Assembly: GCF_001583495.1 (NCBI RefSeq)
Contig: NZ_LQAQ01000061.1
Coordinates: forward strand, 124,001 to 188,000
Direction: 5' to 3'
DNA from: Flammeovirga sp. SJP92
GTDB taxonomy: Bacteria > Bacteroidota > Bacteroidia > Cytophagales > Flammeovirgaceae
DNA length: 64,000 nucleotides
Position 1 is the stretch's first letter. Every line of letters starts with the position of its first letter. Positions 1 to 8,259 of the stretch are shown here, one piece after another. The notes under the pieces were generated by a model, which made no database searches, had not been told where the DNA came from, and saw only the letters and a program-made list of their open reading frames with translations. Made by a program: the position numbers and the translations under genes.

Positions 1-1
1 A

Positions 2-130
2 GCTTTAATTGATGCCTTAAAGAAATTATCAGTGGATTCATTGAGTAACTTAACTCCTGATCCTAATTATGTGAAGATGCATTATTCTCACCCTCCATTA
101 TTACAAAGAATGGAAGCAATGGAAGAATAA
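2..130 (+). CDS. M48 family metallopeptidase, C-terminal fragment
   Basis: This is the 3' end of a gene that begins before the window. The open frame encodes 42 residues ending in YSHPPLLQRMEAMEE. The SHPPLxxR pattern is typical of the end of M48 (Ste24/HtpX-like) zinc metallopeptidases, where it follows the catalytic domain and lies at the membrane or periplasmic face. The HExxH motif and membrane segments are outside the window, so the family call rests only on this tail. A strong intrinsic terminator follows within 25 bases, confirming that the gene ends here. Confidence 0.7.
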   Translation, partial: ALIDALKKLSVDSLSNLTPDPNYVKMHYSHPPLLQRMEAMEE

Positions 131-150
131 TCCCATAGTTTTTACCAATA

Positions 151-187
151 AAAAAGCTACTCTATCAAATGATGGAGTAGCTTTTTT
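151..187 (+). terminator. Intrinsic terminator after the M48 peptidase
   Basis: A 12-bp perfect stem (AAAAAGCTACTC pairing with GAGTAGCTTTTT) is followed directly by a run of T. It ends the upstream peptidase transcript. A-rich sequence on the 5' side means it could also act on the opposite strand, for the Rrf2 gene that ends at 267. Confidence 0.85.
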
Positions 188-266
188 GTACATGAAAAAG
201 CCACTAACTTTCATTAATGGCTTCTTGTAAGTAGTAAATCAAAAAAAGATTATAATTAATTCTTAT

Positions 267-716
267 TTATTCATCAATCAAATCTGACTTTGGAGCTTCA
301 ACCCCTTCTGGTATCAGGTCTATCAATGATTTCTGTTTCAAAATATCTAATTGAGCATCTCTCACGTCGCACATTACTTTTTTCAATGTACAACTCACTT
401 CGTCATCGCAATCGTCGCAAGGTTCGTAGTAATTTAAGCTTACGCAAGGCAAAGGTGCAATAGGTCCTTCGATCATTCGGTGAATATCACAAAGTGTCAC
501 TTCGTTTGGATCTTTAATCAAATAATATCCTCCACCTTTTCCTTTTTTACTACTCAGAACTCTCCCCTTTCTTAACTCCAACAATATACTTTCCAAGAAT
601 TTCTGAGAGATATGTTCTGTCTCAGCAATTTCGCTGATCAAAACAGGCCCCTCACCATATTTTGAAGCCAAAAAGCGTAACGCTTTGAGTGCATATTTTG
701 TCTTTTTGGATAACAT
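267..716 (-). CDS. Rrf2 family transcriptional regulator with Cys cluster
   Basis: This is a 149-residue Rrf2/IscR-type regulator. The N-terminal winged helix begins with MLSKKTKYALKAL and includes the recognition-helix pattern ISQKFLESIL and the wing GKGGGYYL (residues 59-66). The C-terminal part holds C91, C100, C103, C109 and C116, in the region where Rrf2 proteins such as IscR and NsrR ligate an Fe-S cluster. The spacing is not that of classical IscR (C-x5-C-x5-C), so whether it senses iron-sulfur status, NO, redox or another signal cannot be told from sequence. It is divergent from a small membrane protein at 917, with about 200 bases between. A palindromic ACCGGT core at 735-740, just upstream of its start, is a possible self-regulatory site. 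Confidence 0.9.
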   Translation of the reverse strand: MLSKKTKYALKALRFLASKYGEGPVLISEIAETEHISQKFLESILLELRKGRVLSSKKGKGGGYYLIKDPNEVTLCDIHRMIEGPIAPLPCVSLNYYEPCDDCDDEVSCTLKKVMCDVRDAQLDILKQKSLIDLIPEGVEAPKSDLIDE

Positions 717-916
717 ACTAATCCTATAGTTTATACCGGTTATATATAGTTTACTGCAATTTACATAAGTTCTCTTACTTATCTATTTAAGTTAACAGAT
801 AAATACAACATTTTAAGTATAGTGTGTAATATTTCTTTTATTTATATTGATTTGATTGAGAAAAAATAACTATCATTGAAAACTATTAGGTCACATTTTT
901 TAAAAGTTCATTTTTT

Positions 917-1153
917 ATGGATCAGTTTCAAGAATTTTTCGCTGTATTATCAGAGGAACAAAAATATACACTACTAATCGTAGTTATCGCTATTGCTTTA
1001 ATTGTATGGAGAATTGCAAAAACAGCCATCAAACTAATTGCTATTGCTGCGATTTGCATCATTGGTTACTTGGCCTACACACAGTTTGAACCGTCTGGTT
1101 TAGAGAAAGCTGGCAAAAAAGCAAAGTTCAAAATTGAAAATGCAGTCAAATAA
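917..1153 (+). CDS. Small hydrophobic membrane protein, unknown function
   Basis: A 78-residue protein with one long or two closely spaced membrane segments: residues about 18-33, then about 36-55 rich in Ile, Ala and Val. A basic tail (KAGKKAKFK) probably lies in the cytoplasm. I do not recognise a family. The start is an ATG after an AT-rich leader with no clear Shine-Dalgarno, as is usual in Bacteroidota. It is divergent from the Rrf2 regulator and could be its target, but that is only positional. The composition looks like a real small membrane protein rather than a chance reading frame. Confidence 0.7.
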   Translation: MDQFQEFFAVLSEEQKYTLLIVVIAIALIVWRIAKTAIKLIAIAAICIIGYLAYTQFEPSGLEKAGKKAKFKIENAVK

Positions 1154-1307
1154 AAGGCACTTAAGAAATATTGAATTACACATTATTAATATTATATTAT
1201 TAATTGCGTAAATAATACAATTAATACTTGTTTTTTAAAGGAGCAATTTGTTAATTAGAAGATCTTTTTGATGAGTTTAATGACTTATCACTCTCTTTAA
1301 CAATTGA

Positions 1308-1350
1308 AAAAGGGTTAATAACATGTCCTCTATGTTATTAACCCTTTCAT
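1308..1350 (+). terminator. Long inverted repeat, probable terminator
   Basis: A 16-bp stem (arm AAAGGGTTAATAACAT) with a 7-base loop is followed by CATTTTAT. It is the only structured element I see in the 314 bases between the small membrane protein and the acetyltransferase. It lies 155 bases past the stop at 1153, so it either ends a long 3' UTR or belongs to an unseen small transcript. Confidence 0.6.
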
Positions 1351-1467
1351 TTTATAGTACATTTATTCTTGATGTATTAAAGCCTACTAACAAAATTATA
1401 TATCCATTCCGATAGGGAATTTAGAGCTATTTTCCGCCGTATAGTTAAGAACAAAACATTTGATAGA

Positions 1468-1887
1468 ATGAAAAAGACCATTACAAATAATCCTTCTGAA
1501 GTGTTAGACCATAAAATTTTTGATGGATTGAGAGAATATAGTAATCAGTATATTACTTCAAGGTTTGAGGACGTACAGCCATTATCAATTTACATTAAAG
1601 ATGACAATGATGAATTGATAGCAGGACTCACAGCTAAATCCTACTGGAAAGTTTTACATATAGATCATCTGTGGGTATCACCTCACGAAAGAGGAAAAAA
1701 TCTAGGTACTCAACTCATGAATTCAGCAGAGGAAGAAGCCAAAAAGAGAGGGTGCTTGGGAATAGTTTTAGATACAATGAGTTTTCAAGCTCAACCATTT
1801 TATGAAAAAAGAGGGTACGAGTATATAGGAAAAGCAGATGTTTACCCAGAAAACATCGCTAGAAATTACATGCAGAAGAGGTTATAG
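1468..1887 (+). CDS. GNAT family N-acetyltransferase
   Basis: A 139-residue GNAT protein. Acetyl-CoA-binding motif A is visible as LWVSPHERGKNLGTQLM (about residues 68-84), matching the Q/RxxGxG/A loop with K-N-L-G. Motif B follows near FYEKRGYEYIG (about 111-121), which is typical of small-molecule or protein acetyltransferases. The substrate is unknown. It stands alone, with its own intergenic spaces on both sides. The length is normal for a single-domain GNAT. It most resembles the broad group annotated only as GNAT, so nothing more specific is claimed. Confidence 0.9.
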   Translation: MKKTITNNPSEVLDHKIFDGLREYSNQYITSRFEDVQPLSIYIKDDNDELIAGLTAKSYWKVLHIDHLWVSPHERGKNLGTQLMNSAEEEAKKRGCLGIVLDTMSFQAQPFYEKRGYEYIGKADVYPENIARNYMQKRL

Positions 1888-1998
1888 TCAAATAAGTCAG
1901 TTTTAGTACGTCAGTAGACTAGTTAAACTTAACCCTTTAACTCAGTTTATATTTTAGGGTTTTCATATCAATATCTCCCTTATCAAAATAAGTAGTAA

Positions 1999-2034
1999 CA
2001 TCACTTTGACACATTAACAAAATGTGATGATTTT
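1999..2034 (+). terminator. Weak hairpin between acetyltransferase and secreted protein
   Basis: CATCAC (1999-2004) pairs with GTGATG (2024-2029), extended by TTT/AAA with a bulge and followed by ATTTTATAATT. It could end the acetyltransferase transcript 110 bases upstream, or be a regulatory site for the gene starting at 2061. Confidence 0.3.
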
Positions 2035-2060
2035 ATAATTAAATAGATATTTACAGAAAA

Positions 2061-2549
2061 ATGAAAAACCTAATTTTTACAATTGTTACAATGATTTCAT
2101 TCGGAACATATTCTAATGCTCAACAACATCATTTCTCAGTTGGAGAACAAGTAATTAATATCAAAAGCCGGCAAATTTATGAAGTAACAAAAGTTTGGGA
2201 AGATGGGAAGATAGATCTAGTAAACACTAAAACAGGCAATAGTATTGATGCTGCGAATCAATATCTATTTGATCACATTGATTATAATCAGCTAATAGCA
2301 ACACAGACTGAAGTTTCAAAACCAGATGCGTTAGACTATACCTATGATTATGGAGAGCGTATAAAAGGATGGAGAATAGCGACATGGGCATGTGTTGGAG
2401 GTGCTTTTCTTGGTGGTGCTGTTGGCTCACCTGCTGTTGCGAGCATTGCAATTTTAGGCAGTGTTGCTTGCTCTGTTGGCATTCTTCATACTAACCCAAT
2501 CCGGAAAAATATTTTTGCTGTAAAAAGAGCGCCTAAACATTTAAGGTAA
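2061..2549 (+). CDS. Exported protein with glycine-zipper-like hydrophobic segment
   Basis: A 162-residue protein. A signal peptide (residues 1-20, ending SNAQQ) suggests export. The middle region, about 25-75, is a small beta-rich part in which VGEQVINIKSRQIYEV recalls short SH3-like or Tudor-like strands. Residues 108-145 form a Gly/Ala-rich hydrophobic stretch (GGAFLGGAVGSPAVASIAILG), probably one or two membrane hairpins. I do not recognise the family. It is convergent with yjjX, with a shared terminator region between. The function is unknown. Confidence 0.75.
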   Translation: MKNLIFTIVTMISFGTYSNAQQHHFSVGEQVINIKSRQIYEVTKVWEDGKIDLVNTKTGNSIDAANQYLFDHIDYNQLIATQTEVSKPDALDYTYDYGERIKGWRIATWACVGGAFLGGAVGSPAVASIAILGSVACSVGILHTNPIRKNIFAVKRAPKHLR

Positions 2550-2567
2550 GAGTCGGCAAACTAAAAA

Positions 2568-2612
2568 GAGTTCGTTAAACTTATCTATTTTGTAAGTGTA
2601 ACGAACTCTCAA
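2568..2612 (-). terminator. Terminator in the convergent gap, best for yjjX
   Basis: GAGTTCGTTA (2568-2577) pairs perfectly with TAACGAACTC (2599-2608), with extra pairing inside. Read on the minus strand the stem is followed by TTTTTAG, so it terminates yjjX. The plus-strand side has only a weak T tract. Confidence 0.75.
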
Positions 2613-2616
2613 ATAC

Positions 2617-3162
2617 TTAATCCAACAAATACAGCTTTGGATTAGCCAAAGGTATCATTGCTAAAACCATCGCTTGTACATAATATTCAGTTCGTCCTAA
2701 AGCACCAAAAGTAAGAGATCCTACAGCTCCTCCTTTTTGTTTCGAACCAACTTCATTAAAAACCTGATCATTGGCATGACCTAGTTCTACTCCTTCTTCT
2801 ACTAACTTTTGCACTTTAGGTGGAAGGTAAAACATACCTGTCTGTCCTTTCCCCATATTTCCATCTTTATCCAGCACACACATCCATGCAAAAGCAATCA
2901 TCTTTCCAGCATCATCTTTGTCGATTCCACCTTCCATACCCACCCAATAATCAGCTTTGGGTTCATTTTGTTTCGCATTATTGGCTCTATTCAAAGCACC
3001 TTGCCACGTTTCCTGACTTGTCATAGGCTGTTCTGACACACCTGAAGGCACATCACATCCCATGACATCAAATTGAACATTTGGTAAAATTTTCTGCATT
3101 CCTAATAACGCAGCATTAATTTTCACAGGATTCTTTGACGCAACTACTACTTTTTTATTCAT
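2617..3162 (-). CDS. yjjX: Inosine/xanthosine triphosphatase (DUF84 NTPase)
   Basis: A 181-residue house-cleaning NTPase of the YjjX/DUF84 family. It hydrolyses non-canonical ITP and XTP so that they are not built into nucleic acid. Diagnostic features are the N-terminal ASKNPVKINA (the nucleotide-binding SxNPxK loop, residues 9-18), VGMEGGID (about 74-81, acidic metal site) and the C-terminal KGGAVGSLTFGALGRTEYY (about 142-161). The length matches the family. It is transcribed away from recN, with the intergenic region shared. The inverted AGTACT pair upstream (3251-3296) lies closer to recN. Confidence 0.93.
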   Translation of the reverse strand: MNKKVVVASKNPVKINAALLGMQKILPNVQFDVMGCDVPSGVSEQPMTSQETWQGALNRANNAKQNEPKADYWVGMEGGIDKDDAGKMIAFAWMCVLDKDGNMGKGQTGMFYLPPKVQKLVEEGVELGHANDQVFNEVGSKQKGGAVGSLTFGALGRTEYYVQAMVLAMIPLANPKLYLLD

Positions 3163-3250
3163 TTTTTAAACATTTCTTGTAAATTTGGCAAAGTAATATA
3201 GATATACTAATCATTTTTGATTACTATTGCAGTACAAACGTAGTAAAGGT

Positions 3251-3296
3251 AAGTACTAAGACAAATGTAATCGGGTATTTTTATTTTAGTACTTAT
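3251..3296. repeat. Inverted pair of AAGTACTAA motifs upstream of recN
   Basis: AAGTACTAAG at 3251 and TTAGTACTTAT at 3286 form an inverted pair with 25 bases between. The same motif recurs near 21305, 43069, 45225, 53928 and 62486. It lies between divergent yjjX and recN, 25 bases before the recN start, so it may be an operator or part of the recN leader. Confidence 0.5.
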
Positions 3297-3320
3297 AGAT
3301 GACCATAAAATCATAAAGTC

Positions 3321-4976
3321 ATGTTAAAAAATCTACTGATTAAAAATTACGCCTTAATAGAACATACAGAAATTACTCCTGACAAAGGTTTAAATATTAT
3401 TACCGGTGAAACAGGTGCTGGTAAATCCATTATGCTAGGTGCATTGGGTTTACTAAAGGGAGGAAGAGCGGATACGAAAGCATTATTTGATCAAACCACA
3501 AAATGTGTGATTGAAGGTACTTTTGATGTTTCTTCTTACAAATTACATGATGTTTTCGAGGACCTTGAACTAGATTATGAAGAGGTTTCTCTATTAAGAC
3601 GCGAAATTACTCCTAGCGGAAAATCAAGAGCATTCATTAACGATACGCCTGTACGCTTGGAAGTGATGCGTAAAATCAGTGAAAGATTGATGGACATCCA
3701 CTCTCAACATGACACATTACAATTAGGTTCAAACATCTACCAATTGAACTTGGTGGATTCTTATGGCAAACTAGAAGGCAAAGTTGAACATGTCTTTGTT
3801 GCTTATAAAGAATATAAAAAAACAGCTCAAGCGTATCAGCACCTCTTAGATGAATACCATCAAGTGAAAGAAGAATTTGAGTTCAATCAATTCCAATTGA
3901 ATGAGCTTGATGAGGCAAATTTGGATGATATCAATCAAGAAGAATTAGAGAAAGAACTGGAGCGACTTGAAAATGCTGAGAACATCAAGATTGCCTTGAA
4001 CACTGTGTTAGAGTCATTAAGTAGATCTGATTTTTCTGCGGATGCAAGCATCTATACTTCCATCACAGAGATGTCTAGTTTGTCTTCTTTTTCTGACAAA
4101 TTATCTAATCTAAGAGATCGTTTAGACAGTTGTCATATTGAATTGAGAGACATCATCAGTGAGATTGAGGGAGAAGAAAACGATTTACTTTTCGATCAAG
4201 AACGTATTTTCCAAATCAAGGAAATCTTAGATCAAGTTTATGGTTTACAGCAGAAACATAGAGTAAATGACCTTCAGGAACTGATTGAAAAAAGAGAAGA
4301 CATCCGTTCAAAAGTAGATAAGGTAGAAAGTTTTGATGAAGCACTTTTAGAAGCTGAAACCGAGAAAAAAGTGGCTTATGAAACACTAATGGAAATTTCT
4401 GAGACACTTTCTGAAGCTCGTAAAAAAGTCATTGTTCCTTTGACTGAAGAACTAAACAATGCTTTGAATGACCTTGGAATGCCGAACGGTAGAATCCTTG
4501 TAGATCAGAAGATAACTGAGGTATCAGCATCAGGTATTGATGAAGTTGAAATCTTATTTACTGCCAATAAAGGTAGAACACCACTTCCTCTTAGAGATGC
4601 GGCATCAGGCGGTGAATTCTCAAGATTAATGCTCGCGATTAAATATATCTTAGCCAGCAAAACTTCTTTACCAACTATTTTCTTTGATGAGATCGACACA
4701 GGTATTTCTGGTGAAATTGCTATCAAAGTCGGTAAAATCATGGAAGAGATGAGTGATAACCATCAAGTATTTACCATTAGCCACCTGCCACAAATTGCAG
4801 CGTTAGGCAAACAGCATTATTATGTTTATAAAGATCACTCTGGAGAATCTACTGTCAGTAAGATCAGAACTTTAACAGAGAAAGAAAGAGTATTGGAGAT
4901 TGCACAGATGATTGGGGGTGCTCAGCCTTCAGAAGGTGCAATGATCAGTGCTAGAGACTTAATCTATTCGAGATAA
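3321..4976 (+). CDS. recN: DNA repair protein RecN
   Basis: A 551-residue SMC-like ATPase that acts early in double-strand break repair by organising DNA ends for recombination. The N-terminal half carries the Walker A motif GETGAGKS (about residues 29-36). A long helical coiled coil spans about 150-380. The C-terminal half has the ABC signature ASGGEFSRLMLA and Walker B IFFDEIDTGISGE, followed by the switch histidine in TISHLPQIA. The length fits RecN. It stands alone, not next to the arginine repressor or NAD kinase genes it neighbours in Firmicutes. No LexA box could be identified. Confidence 0.96.
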   Translation: MLKNLLIKNYALIEHTEITPDKGLNIITGETGAGKSIMLGALGLLKGGRADTKALFDQTTKCVIEGTFDVSSYKLHDVFEDLELDYEEVSLLRREITPSGKSRAFINDTPVRLEVMRKISERLMDIHSQHDTLQLGSNIYQLNLVDSYGKLEGKVEHVFVAYKEYKKTAQAYQHLLDEYHQVKEEFEFNQFQLNELDEANLDDINQEELEKELERLENAENIKIALNTVLESLSRSDFSADASIYTSITEMSSLSSFSDKLSNLRDRLDSCHIELRDIISEIEGEENDLLFDQERIFQIKEILDQVYGLQQKHRVNDLQELIEKREDIRSKVDKVESFDEALLEAETEKKVAYETLMEISETLSEARKKVIVPLTEELNNALNDLGMPNGRILVDQKITEVSASGIDEVEILFTANKGRTPLPLRDAASGGEFSRLMLAIKYILASKTSLPTIFFDEIDTGISGEIAIKVGKIMEEMSDNHQVFTISHLPQIAALGKQHYYVYKDHSGESTVSKIRTLTEKERVLEIAQMIGGAQPSEGAMISARDLIYSR

Positions 4977-4985
4977 AAGATACAA

Positions 4986-5057
4986 AAAGTAGAAAGTGCT
5001 GGAATTTTAAATACAACCCACAAATTGTGTTTCACCACTTCTAGGGCTTTCTACTTT
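4986..5057 (-). repeat. 11-bp inverted repeat running into the end of a gene
   Basis: AAAGTAGAAAG (4986-4996) pairs perfectly with CTTTCTACTTT (5047-5057) across a 50-base gap, so the right arm lies inside the last codons of the minus-strand gene ending at 5007. On the minus strand the left arm is followed by TTTTTGTATCTTTT. It may be a long-looped terminator for that gene, or chance. Confidence 0.35.
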
Positions 5058-5345
5058 AAAACTCAACATTCTATTCAAGAGGTCTACCTTGCCTTCAAGG
5101 CTTTCTTCTCTATCATTATAGCAAACTTCAAACATGTCACTGCCAACTTCTTTTGTAGCTAACGGCATCGTTTCTCCACTTTCACAGCCATCCATAATAA
5201 TCTCTAAACGAAGATTATTCATTTCATCTACAGTTATAGAAGTTTGAGCGTCAACTTCATATTTAAAGTCATCCACAACTTTAAACAGCTTACCTGAATA
5301 TAATCCAGCCAATTTATCAAGGATATTTTCTTTTAAGTCTAACAT
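5007..5345 (-). CDS. Hypothetical cytoplasmic protein
   Basis: A 112-residue acidic protein without signal peptide or membrane segment. It begins with a helical part (MLDLKENILDKLAGLY) followed by alternating strands. Three cysteines (C54, C75 and C111) show no metal-binding spacing. I do not recognise a family. It is convergent with recN, 30 bases apart, and divergent from purC across a 346-base gap. Normal codon use and a sharp start after an upstream AT-rich stretch support a real gene. Confidence 0.7.
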   Translation of the reverse strand: MLDLKENILDKLAGLYSGKLFKVVDDFKYEVDAQTSITVDEMNNLRLEIIMDGCESGETMPLATKEVGSDMFEVCYNDREESLEGKVDLLNRMLSFKVESPRSGETQFVGCI

Positions 5346-5610
5346 GAGAATTTAAATCAATATATAAGTAAGTATACAGGAACCTGAAGATCAGTAGCAG
5401 TACCTGTGGCAGTTTGTAAATTGAATAGTTTGGTGAAGGTTATTTCTTCCCTGATTCAAATTACGAACATATTTGCATGAAATTCAAGGATATTCACTAT
5501 TTATTCTATAAATCATTATAAAATACAATTATTATATTTTGCGTTTCTACTGATTTTCACAATAGTTTTACGAGAAAAGAAAAAACTTGTCAAAAATTGA
5601 TGAATAGAAA

Positions 5611-5643
5611 ATTGCAATAAAACATTTATCCTATGTATGTTTG
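5611..5643 (+). promoter_or_regulatory. Candidate Bacteroidota promoter for purC
   Basis: ATTG at 5611-5614 lies 21 bases before TATGTTTG at 5636-5643. This matches the -33 TTTG / -7 TAnnTTTG consensus of the Bacteroidota housekeeping sigma factor, apart from the first -33 base. It sits 49 bases before the purC start. The rest of the 346-base gap (5346-5691) shows nothing I can call; in particular I see no purine riboswitch. Confidence 0.5.
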
Positions 5644-5691
5644 CAGCAAAATTATACATTATACTAATATTAAGTACATCATTTAAAAGTT

Positions 5692-6627
5692 ATGAACGCA
5701 ATTAAAAGCACCAATTTTTCTTTCGAAAATGCCACAGGTGTTTACCACGGCAAAGTCAGAGATGTGTATTTCTTCGAAAACAAGATTGCCATCGTTGCCA
5801 CCGACCGAATTTCAGCATTTGATGTTGTACTTGATCGTGCAATTCCTTACAAAGGACAAGTTTTAAATCAGATCGCAGAAAAATTCTTGAAACTGACGGC
5901 TGACGTTGTACCTAACTGGCTGGAAAATGCTCCAAGTCCTAACGTACACATCGGTAAAAAGTGTGACGCTTTTGAAGTGGAAATGGTCATCAGAGGTTAC
6001 CTTGCTGGTCATGCATGGAGAGAGTACAAAGCAGGTAAAAGAATGCTGTGCGGTGTGGCTCTTCCTGAAGGGTTAAAGGAAAATGACAAATTACCTACGC
6101 CAATCATCACACCTTCTACAAAAGCAAAAGAAGGACACGATGAGGACATCTCTCGTGAGGAAATTTTAGCACAAGGAATTGTTTCTGAAGACGATTACAC
6201 AAAGTTAGAAGAATATACTTATGCTTTATTCCAAAAAGGAACGGAGTTCGCTGATGAACAAGGACTTATTTTAGTTGACACAAAGTATGAGTTTGGAAAA
6301 TATGACGGTAAAATTTACCTGATTGATGAAGTTCACACCCCTGATTCATCAAGGTATTTTTACAAAGAAGGATACGCTGAGCGTCAAGATGCAGGCGAGC
6401 CTCAAAAACAGTTATCAAAGGAGTTCGTAAGACAATGGTTGATCGAAAACAATTTCCAAGGAAAAGACGGACAAGTTCAGCCGATTATGAGTGATGAGTT
6501 TGTAAATTCTGTTTCTGATAGATATATTGAATTGTTTGAGAAAATCACTGGTGAAAAGTTTGAAAAAACTTCCTATGACAACCGTGACGAAGAAATTTTT
6601 AATTCAATAAGCACACAATTAGGATAA
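5692..6627 (+). CDS. purC: Phosphoribosylaminoimidazole-succinocarboxamide synthase
   Basis: A 311-residue SAICAR synthetase, which joins CAIR and aspartate with ATP hydrolysis in de novo purine synthesis. Clear landmarks are GKVRDVY near the N terminus, [12 protein letters not shown] (about residues 37-48), [16 protein letters not shown] (about 98-113), [10 protein letters not shown] (about 203-212) and [12 protein letters not shown]. The size fits the longer form common in Bacteroidota and yeast rather than the roughly 240-residue E. coli form. It is followed 67 bases later by the STAS gene, with which it may share a transcript. A promoter candidate lies upstream. Confidence 0.97.
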   Translation: MNAIKSTNFSFENATGVYHGKVRDVYFFENKIAIVATDRISAFDVVLDRAIPYKGQVLNQIAEKFLKLTADVVPNWLENAPSPNVHIGKKCDAFEVEMVIRGYLAGHAWREYKAGKRMLCGVALPEGLKENDKLPTPIITPSTKAKEGHDEDISREEILAQGIVSEDDYTKLEEYTYALFQKGTEFADEQGLILVDTKYEFGKYDGKIYLIDEVHTPDSSRYFYKEGYAERQDAGEPQKQLSKEFVRQWLIENNFQGKDGQVQPIMSDEFVNSVSDRYIELFEKITGEKFEKTSYDNRDEEIFNSISTQLG

Positions 6628-6694
6628 TTTTACGATCTATAAATAAATGTGTGTATATTGCTTTTTATTAAAATAGATATTATTAAAAGAAATT

Positions 6695-7075
6695 ATGAGA
6701 TTTTCTGTAAATAAGAGCGAAAAATATACGGTATTAATTCCTGAAGAAGAAAAGTTAGATTCTTTAAAAGCACCTCAATTAAAAGCGGAAATTGTAACAA
6801 TGTTCCAATCAGGTACTGAGAATTTAATTATCGATTTATCTAGCGTAAAATACGTTGATTCATCAGGATTAAGCTCTATTTTAGTAGCCAACCGTCTTGC
6901 TGGAGAAGTAAACGGTAGATTAGTACTTGCTGGTTTGAACGAGCACGTGATGAAATTAATTAAGATTTCTAAGTTAGAAACAGTTCTTAACCTTTTACCA
7001 ACGGTACAAGAGGCAATTGATTCTGTTTTTTTACATGAAATCGAAAAAGATATTGAAGGCGAAGAAGAAAATTAA
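6695..7075 (+). CDS. STAS domain anti-sigma factor antagonist-like protein
   Basis: A 126-residue single STAS domain. The core motif LIIDLSSVKYVDSSGLSSIL (about residues 49-68) includes the Asp-Ser-Ser-Gly loop whose serine is phosphorylated in SpoIIAA/RsbV. The tail is acidic (EIEKDIEGEEEN). Bacteroidota generally lack SigB-type general stress sigma factors, so the partner is uncertain. The gene lies between purC and RNase Z with a strong terminator after it, so it is probably the last gene of its transcript. RNase Z has its own upstream region. Confidence 0.9.
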   Translation: MRFSVNKSEKYTVLIPEEEKLDSLKAPQLKAEIVTMFQSGTENLIIDLSSVKYVDSSGLSSILVANRLAGEVNGRLVLAGLNEHVMKLIKISKLETVLNLLPTVQEAIDSVFLHEIEKDIEGEEEN

Positions 7076-7104
7076 GCCTTATTATTAAATAGTATTATTT
7101 TTAT

Positions 7105-7141
7105 AAAGCTCGAAGTGCAATTTTTGCATTTCGAGCTTTTT
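7105..7141 (+). terminator. Intrinsic terminator after the STAS gene
   Basis: AAAGCTCGAAGTGCAA (7105-7120) pairs with TTGCATTTCGAGCTTT (7124-7139), 16 bp with one G-U pair and a tight loop, followed by T. It separates the purC-STAS transcript from RNase Z. Confidence 0.9.
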
Positions 7142-7236
7142 AGGCAGTTAAAGAATTTGTTTTGATATTCATTCTAAAAAATATTCGGATAAAGTTGGTC
7201 AACTGCTTATTGATTTATTACTAACAAACTTATCCC

Positions 7237-8154
7237 TTGTCGTTCGAAATTACAATTCTAGGGTCAAGTGCTGCAGTACCTGTGAAAGGCAGGCACATGA
7301 CATCTCAACATGTACGTATAGGTAATCATCAGTTTCTAATTGATTGTGGAGAAGCTACTCAACATCAATTATTAGAAATGGGTATCAGCCTACACAAAAT
7401 CGAGCATATTTTTATCAGTCACCTTCACGGTGATCATTTCTTCGGTTTACCGGGTTTACTTTCTACGATGAATATCCAACGTAGAACAGCGCCCCTGTAT
7501 ATTCATGGACCTAGAGGGCTGGACGAAGTTTTATTGGCAAGCTTCAAGCATTCTAATACTGAGCTTAATTATAAGATTTGCCTTTATGACAATCCCACTA
7601 TGTTTCCTGATGTGATTTTTGAAAATGACCACATCACTGTAGAGACTATACCGTTAACACATAGAGTACCCTGTACAGGTTTTCTATTCAGAGAGAAAAA
7701 GAAACAGTACAGAATCATCCCTGAAAAACTTCCATCAGGCCTTCCGTTTGATGCTTTCAGGGCTTTAAAACGAGGAGAAAACATTGATTTCCAAGGAGAA
7801 ACTATTCAATTTAAAGATGTAACTCTCCCTCCTCGACAATCAAGATCTTATGCTTTCTGTTCTGATACAAAATTCAGTCGCAGTGTAATCTCTAAAGTAT
7901 ATGGAGTGGATGTGCTGTATCACGAATCTACTTTCATGCACAGACATTTGGAGAGAGCTAACAATACATTCCATACTACAGCTCTTCAAGCAGGTCAAAT
8001 TGCAAAGGAAGCTAAAGTAGGGAAATTATTAATTGGTCACTTCTCAGCACGCTATGGTGATTTGAAAGCACTACGTGAAGAAGCGCAAACTGAATTTGAA
8101 AATACTGAACTAGCAAGAGAAGGTAAAAAATTCACAATTGTAGAGACAGATTAA
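7237..8154 (+). CDS. rnz: Ribonuclease Z
   Basis: A 305-residue tRNase Z of the metallo-beta-lactamase fold, which cuts the 3' trailer from tRNA precursors. The zinc-binding motif HLHGDHFFGLPG lies at about residues 63-74. Further ligands appear in ETIPLTHRVPCTGF, CSDTKFS, YHESTF and IGHFSARY. The predicted start is TTG at 7237, giving SFEITILGSSAAVP, which matches the usual N terminus. No ATG lies close upstream. The length is that of the short, homodimeric bacterial form. The STAS gene upstream is separated by a terminator. Confidence 0.95.
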   Translation: MSFEITILGSSAAVPVKGRHMTSQHVRIGNHQFLIDCGEATQHQLLEMGISLHKIEHIFISHLHGDHFFGLPGLLSTMNIQRRTAPLYIHGPRGLDEVLLASFKHSNTELNYKICLYDNPTMFPDVIFENDHITVETIPLTHRVPCTGFLFREKKKQYRIIPEKLPSGLPFDAFRALKRGENIDFQGETIQFKDVTLPPRQSRSYAFCSDTKFSRSVISKVYGVDVLYHESTFMHRHLERANNTFHTTALQAGQIAKEAKVGKLLIGHFSARYGDLKALREEAQTEFENTELAREGKKFTIVETD

Positions 8155-8259
8155 TTCAACCTCTATATTCCCCTTTTTTAATGAAATTTATGTTTCAAAC
8201 GCTCTCTAATCATGAGTTTTATATTATATTTGATAGTGTCAAATAAAATATAAATAATT

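Noticed and set aside
5346-5691. Purine riboswitch upstream of purC
   Set aside because: No purine aptamer core or three-way junction could be found; only a promoter-like sequence is present.
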